Shown here piece by piece: positions 1 to 10,555 of a stretch of 11,527 bases of DNA (the first letter of the stretch is position 1; each line of letters starts with the position of its first letter). Source of the DNA: Betaproteobacteria bacterium (GTDB lineage Bacteria > Pseudomonadota > Gammaproteobacteria > Burkholderiales > SG8-39). The notes under the pieces were generated by a model. It had not been told where the DNA came from. It saw nothing but the letters and a program-made list of their open reading frames with translations, and made no database searches. The stretch is taken from the NCBI GenBank assembly GCA_011391185.1, contig JAABRB010000080.1, forward strand, positions 1-11,527. The letters run 5' to 3'. Made by a program: the position numbers and the translations under genes.

Positions 1-1
1 G

Positions 2-1375
2 CTCGGCGTTCTGTTGCTCCGGCGTGGCGCGGAAGCGACGCCCCGGCATTTCCTGGCCGCGTTCGTGTCGCTGCCGCTTTTTTTCGTGGTTGCCGGAACG
101 CTGTTGTTTGCCGCCGGCTACCAGAGCCGGTGGCTGTTCGCGCTCATCGGCGGACTTGCGACCCTCGCGATCGTCTTCTCGGTGTGGTTCTTCCTGCTCT
201 ACGACGATCGGCGGCGGCTGCGGTACGAGACGCTCGCGGCCCAGGAAGCCAACCGGCTCAAGACAGTGGTCCTGAACGATCTCACGCACGAGCTGCGGAC
301 GCCGCTCACCGCGATCATGGGCTTCAACAAGGTCAACCAGTTCACCGAGGATCTCGGGCGGGAAGCGCGCATCAAGAACAGCGCGATCATTGCGCGCAAC
401 TGCGAGCACCTGCTGCAGCTCGTCAACAACAACCTCGATCTCGCAAAAATCGAGGCAGGAACGCTCACGATCGCGCCCGCGCCCGAGGACCCGGACCAGC
501 TTTGCCGGGGCGTGGTGAACTCGATGCTCCCCTTCGCCGAGGAAAAGCGGATCCGCCTGAAGTTCTCGCGGACCACGCCGCTTCCCGCGGCAGTGATGCT
601 GGACGCGTTCCGCGTGCGCCAGGTCCTGATCAACCTGATCTCGAACGCGCTGCGTTTCACCGAGGCCGGACAGGCGGAGCTCACCGTCGCCTGGCACATC
701 GCCGCGCTCGTGTTCGAGGTTCGGGACACCGGTCCGGGCATTGCCGAAGAGGCGCTGCAGCGCATCTTCGAGCCCTACCAGCAGGCGGATCCCAAGGTGG
801 CCCAGCGTCACGGCGGCACCGGGCTGGGGCTCACGATCACGCGGAATCTGGTCGGGCTGATGGGCGGCACCCTGGAAGTCGAGTCCAAGGTCGGCACCGG
901 CTCGACCTTTCGCGTGCGGCTGCCGACCGAGGCGGCCGCAAAACCGGCCACGGTGCGTCCGATCAGCGATGCATTCGCGTTGCGTGATCCGCTCGCGGGT
1001 CGCGTACTGCTGGCGGAGGACACCGAAGACATCCGCGCGCTGCTGGAGCTGCAACTGGGCAAGCTCGGGCTCGATCTGACCAGTGTCACGAACGGCTTCT
1101 CGGCAGTCGAAGCCGCGCTGGCGAGTCGTTTCGACGTCGTGCTGATGGACATCGAGATGCCGGTGATGAACGGATACGAAGCGGTCAACGTGCTGCGCAC
1201 GCGGGGCTATACCGGCACGATCCTCGCGCTCACCGCCCACCATGAGGGGGTCGAGGTGGAACGCGCGCTGGCTTCCGGATGTGACGGAATCATCACGAAG
1301 CCGGTCACGTTCGAGTCGCTGGGCGCCGCGCTGCGTCAGGTCCTGCCGGAAGCGCGGCGCAGTGCCGCTTCCTGA
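2..1375 (+). CDS. Hybrid sensor histidine kinase with C-terminal receiver (5' end outside window)
   Basis: Membrane sensor kinase that should autophosphorylate on histidine and pass the phosphate to its own receiver. The frame is open to the left edge; the first possible start inside is a TTG at 14, but the leucine-rich residues before it look like the end of a further membrane helix, so I treat the gene as 5'-truncated. Numbering from position 14: two hydrophobic segments at about 13-35 and 40-62, then a HisKA domain with THELRTP (His92), and an HATPase domain with the N box (NLISNALRFT, about 207-216), DTGPGIA (238-244), IFEPYQQAD and GGTGLGL (267-273). The receiver at about 328-445 has the acidic pair near E335-D336, phospho-acceptor Asp379 in MDIEMPVMNG and Lys429 before a proline. 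The signal sensed is unknown. An Hpt gene and a response regulator follow on the same strand, so this is probably the top of a phosphorelay. The family call is firm; the N-terminus is not seen. Confidence 0.95.
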   Translation, partial: LGVLLLRRGAEATPRHFLAAFVSLPLFFVVAGTLLFAAGYQSRWLFALIGGLATLAIVFSVWFFLLYDDRRRLRYETLAAQEANRLKTVVLNDLTHELRTPLTAIMGFNKVNQFTEDLGREARIKNSAIIARNCEHLLQLVNNNLDLAKIEAGTLTIAPAPEDPDQLCRGVVNSMLPFAEEKRIRLKFSRTTPLPAAVMLDAFRVRQVLINLISNALRFTEAGQAELTVAWHIAALVFEVRDTGPGIAEEALQRIFEPYQQADPKVAQRHGGTGLGLTITRNLVGLMGGTLEVESKVGTGSTFRVRLPTEAAAKPATVRPISDAFALRDPLAGRVLLAEDTEDIRALLELQLGKLGLDLTSVTNGFSAVEAALASRFDVVLMDIEMPVMNGYEAVNVLRTRGYTGTILALTAHHEGVEVERALASGCDGIITKPVTFESLGAALRQVLPEARRSAAS

Positions 1376-1452
1376 TCGCGCGCCGCACAATGCTGCGCCG
1401 CGAGTTGCCGTTGCAGCGGGCAAATTCCCGCGTGGGGCCCCGCGCCTGCCCC

Positions 1453-1458
1453 TAGAAT
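1453..1458 (+). promoter_or_regulatory. Candidate -10 box of the hpt-regulator pair
   Basis: TAGAAT matches the sigma-70 -10 consensus at five of six positions and ends 6 nt before the Hpt ATG, which would put the transcript start at or next to the start codon. I see no good -35 hexamer at 16-18 bp upstream. Just ahead of it are a short hairpin (GCGGG/CCCGC, 1416-1431) and a GGGGCCCC palindrome (1434-1441). Confidence 0.4.
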
Positions 1459-1464
1459 TCCCGC

Positions 1465-1785
1465 ATGGGTGATTTTCCGACTTCGATCGGCCGGCGTACG
1501 GTACAGATTCCGGCCGAGTTGCGTGAGCTGGCGCCGCGTTTTCTTGCGCACCGGCGCGGCGACGCCGACCGGTTGCGCGAGGCGATCGACCGGGAGGATT
1601 TCGAGACGGTGCGCGGCATAGGGCACGCCATGCGGGGCTCCGGCTCCGCGTACGGATTCGACGACATCACTTCGCTCGGCGCCGAGATCGAGCGCATGGC
1701 CAAGTCGGGCGACGCGCAAGGACTCGACGCGGCGGCGACCCGCCTGACCGAGTATCTCGACTCGGTGGACCTGACGTTCGGCTGA
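1465..1785 (+). CDS. Stand-alone Hpt phosphotransfer protein
   Basis: Small (106 aa) cytoplasmic histidine phosphotransfer protein, expected to shuttle phosphate from the receiver of the upstream hybrid kinase to the downstream response regulator. The diagnostic motif is GHAMRGSGSAYGF, in which His54 matches the Hpt phospho-accepting histidine in the usual HxxKGxSxxxG context. The following GAEIERMAKSGD stretch fits the next helix of the four-helix bundle, and the length is normal for a single Hpt domain. The ATG at 1465 has no Shine-Dalgarno sequence but lies 6 nt after a TAGAAT hexamer at 1453-1458, which would fit a leaderless transcript. It starts 89 bp after the kinase stop and ends 2 bp before the regulator ATG. 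Arg replaces the common Lys after His+2, a conservative change. The family is confident; partners are inferred from gene order. Confidence 0.9.
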   Translation: MGDFPTSIGRRTVQIPAELRELAPRFLAHRRGDADRLREAIDREDFETVRGIGHAMRGSGSAYGFDDITSLGAEIERMAKSGDAQGLDAAATRLTEYLDSVDLTFG

Positions 1786-1787
1786 GC

Positions 1788-2537
1788 ATGCGAATCGCAT
1801 TACTCGAGGACGATCCCGCGCAGAGCGATCTCGTCCGGCTGTGGCTCTCCGGCGCCGGTCATGTCTGCCACGCGTTCGACCGGTCGCGCGAGTTCATGCG
1901 CGTCCTCGCGCACGACAGCTTCGACCTGCTGGTGCTCGACTGGGAGCTGCCGGACATGAACGGCGACGAGGTGCTCACCTGGGCGCGGGCGAACGGCCAC
2001 GAAAGCGTGCCCGTGCTCTTCACGACCGCGCGCAACGAGGAGCAGGACATCGTCACGGCGCTCAAGGCGGGTGCCGACGACTACCTCGTCAAGCCGCTTC
2101 GCAAGGAGGAATTGCTCGCCCGGATCGGTGCGCTCGCCCGCCGCAGCGGCGGCCGCGCTCTGCCGCGCGCCGCGTTTCGTGTGGGCGAGTTCGAAATCGA
2201 CCCCGACCGGCGGCTCGTCATCCGCAACGGCGAGGCGATCGAACTCACACAGAAGGACTTTGACCTCGCCACGTTCATGTTCCGGAACGTCGGCAATCTC
2301 GTCTCGCGCGGCCACATCCTGGAAACGGTGTGGGGCCGCACCCCCGAGTTGAATACCCGGACGGTCGACACCCACGTCAGCCGGTTGAGGACCAAGCTCG
2401 GGCTGTTGCCGGAGAACGGCTGGCGCCTGTCGGCCATCTACCAGCACGGCTATCGCCTCGAGCAATTGCCCCGGGACGGTGTCGACGACGCGCCGCCCGC
2501 AACGGTGCCCAAAACCCTCGGCACGGCAAAGCGCTAA
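1788..2537 (+). CDS. OmpR/PhoB-family response regulator
   Basis: Two-domain transcription factor of 249 aa and the probable output of the phosphorelay. The receiver (about 1-118) has the acidic pocket EDD at 7-9, phospho-acceptor Asp51 in VLDWELPDMNG, Thr79/Thr80 and Lys102 before a proline. The winged-helix domain (about 128-226) carries a recognition-helix segment, NTRTVDTHVSRLRTKLG (189-205), and ends in the wing HGYRLE. A disordered Ala/Pro/Thr-rich tail of some 20 residues follows. The ATG lies 2 bp after the Hpt stop with no good ribosome binding site, so translation is probably coupled to hpt. Canonical residues are all present, so it should be phosphorylatable and bind DNA. Its target genes cannot be read from this window. 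Confidence 0.96.
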   Translation: MRIALLEDDPAQSDLVRLWLSGAGHVCHAFDRSREFMRVLAHDSFDLLVLDWELPDMNGDEVLTWARANGHESVPVLFTTARNEEQDIVTALKAGADDYLVKPLRKEELLARIGALARRSGGRALPRAAFRVGEFEIDPDRRLVIRNGEAIELTQKDFDLATFMFRNVGNLVSRGHILETVWGRTPELNTRTVDTHVSRLRTKLGLLPENGWRLSAIYQHGYRLEQLPRDGVDDAPPATVPKTLGTAKR

Positions 2538-2550
2538 GTACGAAGGAAGG

Positions 2551-2740
2551 GGGGTTCCCCTCCTCTCCGAGGAGGGGTGGCGCCGAAGGCGACGGGGTGG
2601 TGTGCTGCGCTCGTCCGAGGCTAAACCACCCCGCCCAGGTGGGGACGAAGGGGCCCCACCCCCTTCGTGCGCGTGCACCCCTCCTTGAAAAGGAGGGGAG
2701 GTCTACAGCTTTTTCCCCTCCTCTCCGAGGGGCGGCGCGG
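2551..2740. repeat. Mosaic of G/C-rich inverted repeats between convergent genes
   Basis: Several perfect hairpins lie side by side between the convergent regulator and recQ genes. They are a 9-bp stem with loop TCC (2557-2577), CGCC/GGCG around GAA (2581-2591), a 9-bp pair CGGGGTGGT/ACCACCCCG (2593-2601 with 2625-2633), ACGAAGGGG/CCCCTTCGT (2645-2668), and a 9-bp stem with loop GAA (2678-2698). An exact 18-bp direct repeat, TTCCCCTCCTCTCCGAGG, occurs at 2555-2572 and 2713-2730; the second copy loses the right arm and looks decayed. The layout resembles dispersed intergenic palindromic repeats of GC-rich bacteria, a resemblance drawn from memory. It probably also stops transcription from both sides, although no tight T-run follows a stem. 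No protein is encoded here. Confidence 0.8.
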
Positions 2741-2753
2741 AGGCTCAGCCCGC

Positions 2754-4559
<1,806 letters not shown>

Positions 4560-4578
4560 CGTGGGGGTTCCTGGCGTG

Positions 4579-4599
4579 GCGCCGGATAGCCGCCGGCGC
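4579..4599 (-). other. Hairpin in the recQ leader
   Basis: A perfect 7-bp stem (GCGCCGG at 4579-4585, CCGGCGC at 4593-4599) with a 7-nt loop lies about 20 nt upstream of the recQ start. No T-run follows it on either strand, so it is not a standard intrinsic terminator. It may shape the recQ mRNA leader. A perfect 12-bp palindrome, CCGGGCGCCCGG, lies further upstream at 4623-4634. Confidence 0.4.
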
Positions 4600-4663
4600 G
4601 GGGGTGGCAATGTTCGCAGAATCCGGGCGCCCGGTAGTCAAGGGCAGAAAGTTCTGCAACCCG

Positions 4664-4730
4664 TGGTGCCGGGAGAGAGAATCGAACTCTCACGCCATTG
4701 CGACCGGCGGATTTTGGCTCCGGCCGCTGC
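4664..4730 (-). pseudogene. Truncated tRNA-Leu copy (3' half, degenerate anticodon arm)
   Basis: Positions 4664-4701 are identical over 38 bp to the 3' end of the intact tRNA-Leu at 4814-4851, offset by exactly 150 bp. The match covers the encoded CCA, the 3' acceptor strand, the complete T arm and part of the variable arm. On the minus strand the upstream part still resembles the anticodon arm (an AAAATCC-type segment), but the loop would read GCCAAAA with C at position 33 instead of the required U. The 5' acceptor strand and most of the D arm are missing, replaced by a 12-bp hairpin. The acceptor stem therefore cannot form. The similarity continues about 40 bp beyond the CCA end, which suggests a partial tandem duplication followed by decay. 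Confidence 0.65.
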
Positions 4731-4732
4731 GC

Positions 4733-4760
4733 CTAACATCCGCCCCCAGGCGGATGTTAG
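4733..4760. repeat. Perfect 12-bp hairpin between the two tRNA-Leu copies
   Basis: CTAACATCCGCC (4733-4744) and its exact reverse complement (4749-4760) flank a 4-nt loop, CCCA. It sits where the 5' half of the broken tRNA-Leu copy should be. No T-run follows on either strand, so it is not a classical terminator. It could be a small inserted palindrome or a processing or stability element in the tRNA-recQ transcript. Its function is unknown. Confidence 0.6.
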
Positions 4761-4813
4761 CCTCCGCCGAAATCCCGCGCCCGGCAGTCGAGGGCGGAAA
4801 GTTCTGCAAACCA

Positions 4814-4900
4814 TGGTGCCGGGAGAGAGAATCGAACTCTCACGCCATTGCTGGCGCGGGATTTTGAGTCCCGTGCGTCTACCAGTTCCGCCATCCCGGC
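4814..4900 (-). tRNA. tRNA-Leu (anticodon CAA)
   Basis: Complete class II tRNA that reads UUG leucine codons, 87 nt including the encoded CCA (4814-4816). The 5' strand GCCGGGA pairs perfectly with UCCCGGC, followed by discriminator A. The D arm contains GGTAGACGC, and the anticodon arm is CGGGA, CTCAAAA, TCCCG, giving anticodon CAA. A long variable arm (GCCAGCAATGGC region) marks a leucine-type class II tRNA. The T arm is GAGAG, TTCGATT, CTCTC with a perfect stem. The 5' end is 22 bp from the divergent queA start. A partial second copy of its 3' half lies 150 bp downstream, and recQ follows in the same direction. Confidence 0.96.
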
Positions 4901-4922
4901 ACGAGTGCGCGATTATGTTGCA

Positions 4923-7119
<2,197 letters not shown>

Positions 7120-7127
7120 CGCCGCCT

Positions 7128-7150
7128 CCCGGGCCGCCCGGGGGTATAAT
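7128..7150 (+). promoter_or_regulatory. Candidate promoter upstream of yajC with adjoining palindrome
   Basis: A perfect TATAAT lies at 7145-7150, 34 bp before the yajC GTG, in the tgt-yajC gap. Directly upstream, CCCGGG-CCG-CCCGGG (7128-7142) can fold into a strong hairpin, so no recognisable -35 fits. The site could give yajC-secDF its own transcript, separate from queA-tgt. The palindrome might act as an operator or a partial terminator for read-through. Confidence 0.5.
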
Positions 7151-7184
7151 CCCGCGCTTTCTCACACACCTAGCGGAGACGACC

Positions 7185-7511
7185 GTGTTCATCAGCCACG
7201 CATACGCGCAGGCCCCGGCTTCCGGCGGAGGTGGCGATCCGATGTCGCTGACGATCATGATGATTCTCATGTTCGTCGTGCTCTGGTTCGTCATGGTGCG
7301 CCCGCAGATGAAGCGCGCCAAGGAGCACAAGGCGCTGGTCGAGGGCCTGCAGAAGGGCGACGAGGTCGTCGCCGGCGGCGGATTGATCGGCCGCATCACG
7401 AAGGTCGCGGACGCCTACATCACGGTGGAGATCGCCGCGAACACCGAGATCGTGGTGCAGCGCCAGGCCGTGCAGACCGTTCTGCCGAAGGGAACCCTCA
7501 AGTCGCTCTGA
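7185..7511 (+). CDS. yajC: Sec translocon accessory protein YajC
   Basis: Small inner-membrane partner of SecDF in the holo-translocon, 108 aa (110 in E. coli). One hydrophobic helix (about 20-38, SLTIMMILMFVVLWFVMV) is followed by the family signature VRPQMKRAKEHKALVEGLQKGDEVV and a small cytoplasmic domain with GLIGRITKV and VEIAANTEIVVQ. The N-terminus is short and rich in Ala/Gly, as in homologues. The GTG at 7185 has GGAG (7175-7178) six bases upstream, one of the few clear ribosome binding sites in the block. It sits between tgt and secD, the usual order in proteobacteria. Confidence 0.97.
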   Translation: MFISHAYAQAPASGGGGDPMSLTIMMILMFVVLWFVMVRPQMKRAKEHKALVEGLQKGDEVVAGGGLIGRITKVADAYITVEIAANTEIVVQRQAVQTVLPKGTLKSL

Positions 7512-7604
7512 GCGCGAGGTGACGAGCACCGGGCGCGGCAGAACGCTTCGGCCCCGAATTTCCCGCTCCTCGCCCCTCACGTCTCACGCCGCTTTCGCCC
7601 CGCA

Positions 7605-9464
7605 ATGAACCGCTATCCCTTCTGGGTCTACGTGACCGTGGCCGTCGCGCTCGTGCTCGGCCTCCTGTACACGCTGCCGAACTTCTTCGGCGAGGCGCCG
7701 GCCGTGCAGATTTCGAGCGCCAAGGTGACGGTCCGGATCGACTCGGATTCACTCGGGCGGGCCGAGGCGGCACTGCGCCGCGCGAAGATCGACCACACCG
7801 GCACCCAGCTGGATCCCAACACCATCCGGATCCGGTTCGCCGACACCGACACGCAGCTCAAGGCACGCGACGTCATCGACGCTGAGCTCAACCCCGCCCG
7901 GGATGATCCGTCCTACACCGTCGCCCTCAACCTGGTGTCGCGCTCGCCGGCCTGGCTCACCGCCATTCGTGCGCTGCCGATGTACCTCGGGCTGGATCTG
8001 CGCGGCGGCGTGCACTTCCTGTTCCAGGTCGACATGCGCGGCGCGCTCACGAAGCGGCTCGACTCGTTTACCGGGGACATCCGGACCCAGATGCGCGACA
8101 AGCGCATTCGCCACTCCGGGATCACGCGCGAAGGCCAGACCATCTTCATCCGCTTTCGCGACACGGAGACCCGTGCCCAGGCACGCCGGCTCATCCTCGA
8201 CAACCTGCCCGACCTCGCCGTCGTCGAGTCGGACAACGCGTCCGAGCCGCGCCTCGTCGTCACCATCCGGCCCGAATCCGAGAAGCGCATCCAGGACTTC
8301 GCGATCAAGCAGAACATCACCACACTGAAAAACCGGGTAAACGAGCTGGGCGTGGCCGAGCCCGTGATCCAGCAGCAGGGCGCCGACCGTATCGTGGTTC
8401 AGCTGCCCGGCGTCCAGGACACCGCGCAGGCGAAGAAGATCCTCGGGCGCACCGCCACGCTGGAAATCCGGATGGTGGACGAGGAGAACATGAATCCGAC
8501 GGCGCTCGCCACCGCGCAGTCCGGACAGGTTCCTTTCGGCGACGATTTCTACATCGAGCGCAACGGCGCGCCGGTGCTCGTCAGGAAACAGGTCGTGCTC
8601 ACCGGCGAGCGGCTCACCGACGCGCAGCCCGGATTCGATCCCCAGACCAACGAGCCGGCCGTGCACCTCACGCTGGACTCCACCGGTGCGCGGATTTTCC
8701 GCGACGTCACGCGCGAGAACGTCGGCAACCGGATGGCGATCGTTCTCGTCGAGCGCGGCAAGGGCGAAGTCGTGACGGCGCCCGTCATTCGTAGCGAGAT
8801 CGGCGGCGGACGGGTCCAGATCAGTGGCCGGATGACCACCCTGGAAGCGAGCGAGGTGGCGCTGCTCCTGCGCGCCGGTGCGCTCGCCGCACCCATGGAG
8901 ATCGTGGAGGAGCGCACGGTCGGCCCGAGTCTCGGGGCGGAGAACATCGAGAAGGGCTTCCAGTCCACGTTGTGGGGCTTCATCGCCATCATCGTGTTCA
9001 TCGTGCTCTATTACCAGGTCTTCGGCGCCTTCTCGGCGATCGCGCTCTCCGCGAACCTGCTGCTGCTGATCGCGCTGCTCTCCCTGCTGCAGGCCACGCT
9101 GACGCTCCCGGGCATCGCCGCCATTGCACTGACACTCGGCATGGCAATCGACGCCAACGTCCTGATCAACGAGCGCATCCGCGAGGAGCTGCGCGCCGGC
9201 CAGTCGCCGCAGGCCGCGATCGCGACCGGCTACGAGCGCGCGTTCGGGACGATCATCGATTCGAACGTCACGACGCTGATCGCGGGCCTCGCGCTGCTCA
9301 TTTTCGGCTCGGGGCCGGTGCGCGGCTTTGCGGTGGTGCACTGCCTCGGGATCCTCACGTCGATATTCTCGGCGATCGTCGTGTCGCGCGCCCTGGTGAA
9401 TCTCTACTACGGCTCGCGACGCAAGGTCGAGGCGGTCGCGATCGGCAACACCGGGTGGAAGTGA
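7605..9464 (+). CDS. secD: Protein translocase subunit SecD
   Basis: Inner-membrane RND-type subunit that with SecF uses the proton gradient to help pull proteins through SecYEG. At 619 aa it is about the E. coli size (615). The start NRYPFWVYV...GLLYTLPNFFGE is the typical first helix (about 6-24). The periplasmic P1 head begins around LGLDLRGGVHFLFQVDM (128-144) and runs to about 450. Five hydrophobic segments occupy about 455-605, with GMAIDANVLINERIREE at 512-528, where Asp516 is the proton-relay aspartate equivalent to E. coli Asp519. The ATG at 7605 lacks a Shine-Dalgarno sequence; the 93-bp gap after yajC is pyrimidine-rich with two short CTCACG repeats. secF follows after 10 bp. Confidence 0.98.
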   Translation: MNRYPFWVYVTVAVALVLGLLYTLPNFFGEAPAVQISSAKVTVRIDSDSLGRAEAALRRAKIDHTGTQLDPNTIRIRFADTDTQLKARDVIDAELNPARDDPSYTVALNLVSRSPAWLTAIRALPMYLGLDLRGGVHFLFQVDMRGALTKRLDSFTGDIRTQMRDKRIRHSGITREGQTIFIRFRDTETRAQARRLILDNLPDLAVVESDNASEPRLVVTIRPESEKRIQDFAIKQNITTLKNRVNELGVAEPVIQQQGADRIVVQLPGVQDTAQAKKILGRTATLEIRMVDEENMNPTALATAQSGQVPFGDDFYIERNGAPVLVRKQVVLTGERLTDAQPGFDPQTNEPAVHLTLDSTGARIFRDVTRENVGNRMAIVLVERGKGEVVTAPVIRSEIGGGRVQISGRMTTLEASEVALLLRAGALAAPMEIVEERTVGPSLGAENIEKGFQSTLWGFIAIIVFIVLYYQVFGAFSAIALSANLLLLIALLSLLQATLTLPGIAAIALTLGMAIDANVLINERIREELRAGQSPQAAIATGYERAFGTIIDSNVTTLIAGLALLIFGSGPVRGFAVVHCLGILTSIFSAIVVSRALVNLYYGSRRKVEAVAIGNTGWK

Positions 9465-9474
9465 GAGGCGCGTA

Positions 9475-10407
9475 ATGGAATTCTTCAAGATCCGGCGCGA
9501 CATCCCGTTCATGCGGTACGCGCTGGTGTTCAACATCATCTCGCTCGTCACCTTCCTCGCCGCCGTGGGCTTTCTCGCCGTGCGGGGCCTGGCGTTCTCG
9601 ATCGAGTTCACCGGCGGAACCGTCATGGAGGTATCCTACAAGCAGGCCGCCGATGTGCGGGGCATCCGGTCCGCGCTCGATGCGGCCGGATACACCGACG
9701 TGCAGGTGCAGAACTTCGGCACGTCCCGCGATGTGCTGATCCGCATGCCGCTCAAGGAAGGGCAGTCGACGGCGGACCTGTCGAAAGCCGTGATGGAGAA
9801 GCTCACGGCCGTGGACGGCACCGCGGAGCTGCGGCGCGTCGAGTTCGTCGGCCCGCAGGTCGGGCGCGAGCTCGCCGAAAACGGCGCGCTGGCGCTGCTC
9901 GTCACCGCGCTCGGAATCGTCGGGTATCTCGCTCTGCGCTTCGAATGGAAGTTCGGGGTCTCGGCGATCATCGCCAATCTGCACGACGTCGTGATCATTC
10001 TCGGCTTTTTCGCACTTTTCCAGTGGGAGTTCTCGCTCCCCGTGCTGGCCGCCGTGCTGGCGATCCTCGGGTATTCGGTCAACGAGTCGGTGGTGATCGC
10101 GGACCGGATCCGGGAGAACTTCCGCAAGATGCGCAAGGCGTCGGTGAACGAGGTGATCGACAACGCGATCACGCGCACGATCTCGCGCACCATCATCACG
10201 CACGGCACGACCCAGACCGTGGTGCTCTCGATGCTGATCTTCGGCGGCGAGGCGCTCCACTATTTCGCGGTCGCGCTGACCATCGGCATCCTCTTCGGGA
10301 TCTATTCCTCGGTCCTCGTCATGGCGCCGCTGGTGCGCTGGCTCGGAGTCAAGCGCGAGGATCTCGTCAAGCCCATTCGCGACAAGAAGCAGGAAGCGGT
10401 GGTCTGA
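9475..10407 (+). CDS. secF: Protein translocase subunit SecF
   Basis: Partner of SecD in the Sec proton-driven export motor, 310 aa with six expected membrane helices. The first helix (about 14-36) is followed by the GLAFSIEFTGGT motif (38-49), a short periplasmic domain, and GPQVGRELAENGALALL (126-142). The remaining helices include LHDVVIILGFFALFQWEFSLP (169-189) and the conserved GYSVNESVVIADRIRENFRKMR (199-220). Glu204 stands where E. coli has Asp after the conserved Asn, a substitution I recall from betaproteobacterial homologues. A ribosome binding site GAGAGG (9463-9468) overlaps the secD stop, six bases before the ATG. It ends the block; a run of nine C residues (10408-10416) follows the stop at once. 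Confidence 0.98.
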   Translation: MEFFKIRRDIPFMRYALVFNIISLVTFLAAVGFLAVRGLAFSIEFTGGTVMEVSYKQAADVRGIRSALDAAGYTDVQVQNFGTSRDVLIRMPLKEGQSTADLSKAVMEKLTAVDGTAELRRVEFVGPQVGRELAENGALALLVTALGIVGYLALRFEWKFGVSAIIANLHDVVIILGFFALFQWEFSLPVLAAVLAILGYSVNESVVIADRIRENFRKMRKASVNEVIDNAITRTISRTIITHGTTQTVVLSMLIFGGEALHYFAVALTIGILFGIYSSVLVMAPLVRWLGVKREDLVKPIRDKKQEAVV

Positions 10408-10445
10408 CCCCCCCCCGGAAGGCAGGCTGCGGGAACATTTCGCTG

Positions 10446-10463
10446 CACCGGACCCCGCCGGTG
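10446..10463 (+). terminator. Weak hairpin downstream of secF
   Basis: CACCGG (10446-10451) and CCGGTG (10458-10463) form a 6-bp stem with a 6-nt loop, about 40 nt after the secF stop. It is followed by GAATAGTTTG, not a real T-run, so intrinsic termination would be weak. I see no better terminator between secF and the cytochrome gene. Confidence 0.3.
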
Positions 10464-10477
10464 GAATAGTTTGCTGG

Positions 10478-10506
10478 CGCCGCGTGTTGTAGCATTCAAC
10501 GCGGCG
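10478..10506 (+). promoter_or_regulatory. Imperfect inverted repeat upstream of the cytochrome c' gene
   Basis: CGCCGCG..TTG (10478-10489, with a 2-nt bulge) pairs with CAACGCGGCG (10497-10506) around the 7-nt loop TAGCATT. The loop contains TAGCAT, a possible weak -10. It lies 50-78 bp upstream of the cytochrome start. It could be an operator overlapping a promoter or a leader hairpin; no convincing -35 at normal spacing was found. Confidence 0.35.
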
Positions 10507-10555
10507 GGAAACGCGAGACATGCCCCCGCGCCCAACCCCCAAGGAGGATTATTCG

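Noticed and set aside
1800..2678. 292-codon open frame antisense to the response regulator
   Set aside because: It covers the regulator and the repeat region; the product lacks domain motifs, whereas the + strand protein is canonical.
2678..2714. Classical intrinsic terminator for the response regulator
   Set aside because: The hairpin at 2678-2698 is strong, but the T-run lies about 12 nt beyond the stem. It is better described as part of the repeat mosaic.
4664..4760. A second functional tRNA gene
   Set aside because: The 5' acceptor strand is missing and the anticodon loop lacks U33, so a cloverleaf cannot form.
4731..4762. Integron attC-like ends (GCCTAAC and GTTAGCC) around the 12-bp hairpin
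   Set aside because: The left end fits RYYYAAC, but the right end does not fit GTTRRRY, the spacing is far shorter than real attC sites, and no integrase or cassette is present.
4848..4922. Upstream start of queA at 4848
   Set aside because: The extension would be translated from the antisense of tRNA-Leu and is absent from the known QueA N-terminus; the ATG at 4923 fits the family.
7749..9626. 625-codon open frame antisense to secD
   Set aside because: It shadows SecD, which has intact family motifs; the translated product is low-complexity and rich in charged residues.
9355..10542. 395-codon open frame antisense to secF
   Set aside because: It spans the secD-secF junction and the following intergenic region and has no family resemblance. 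It is a shadow frame.
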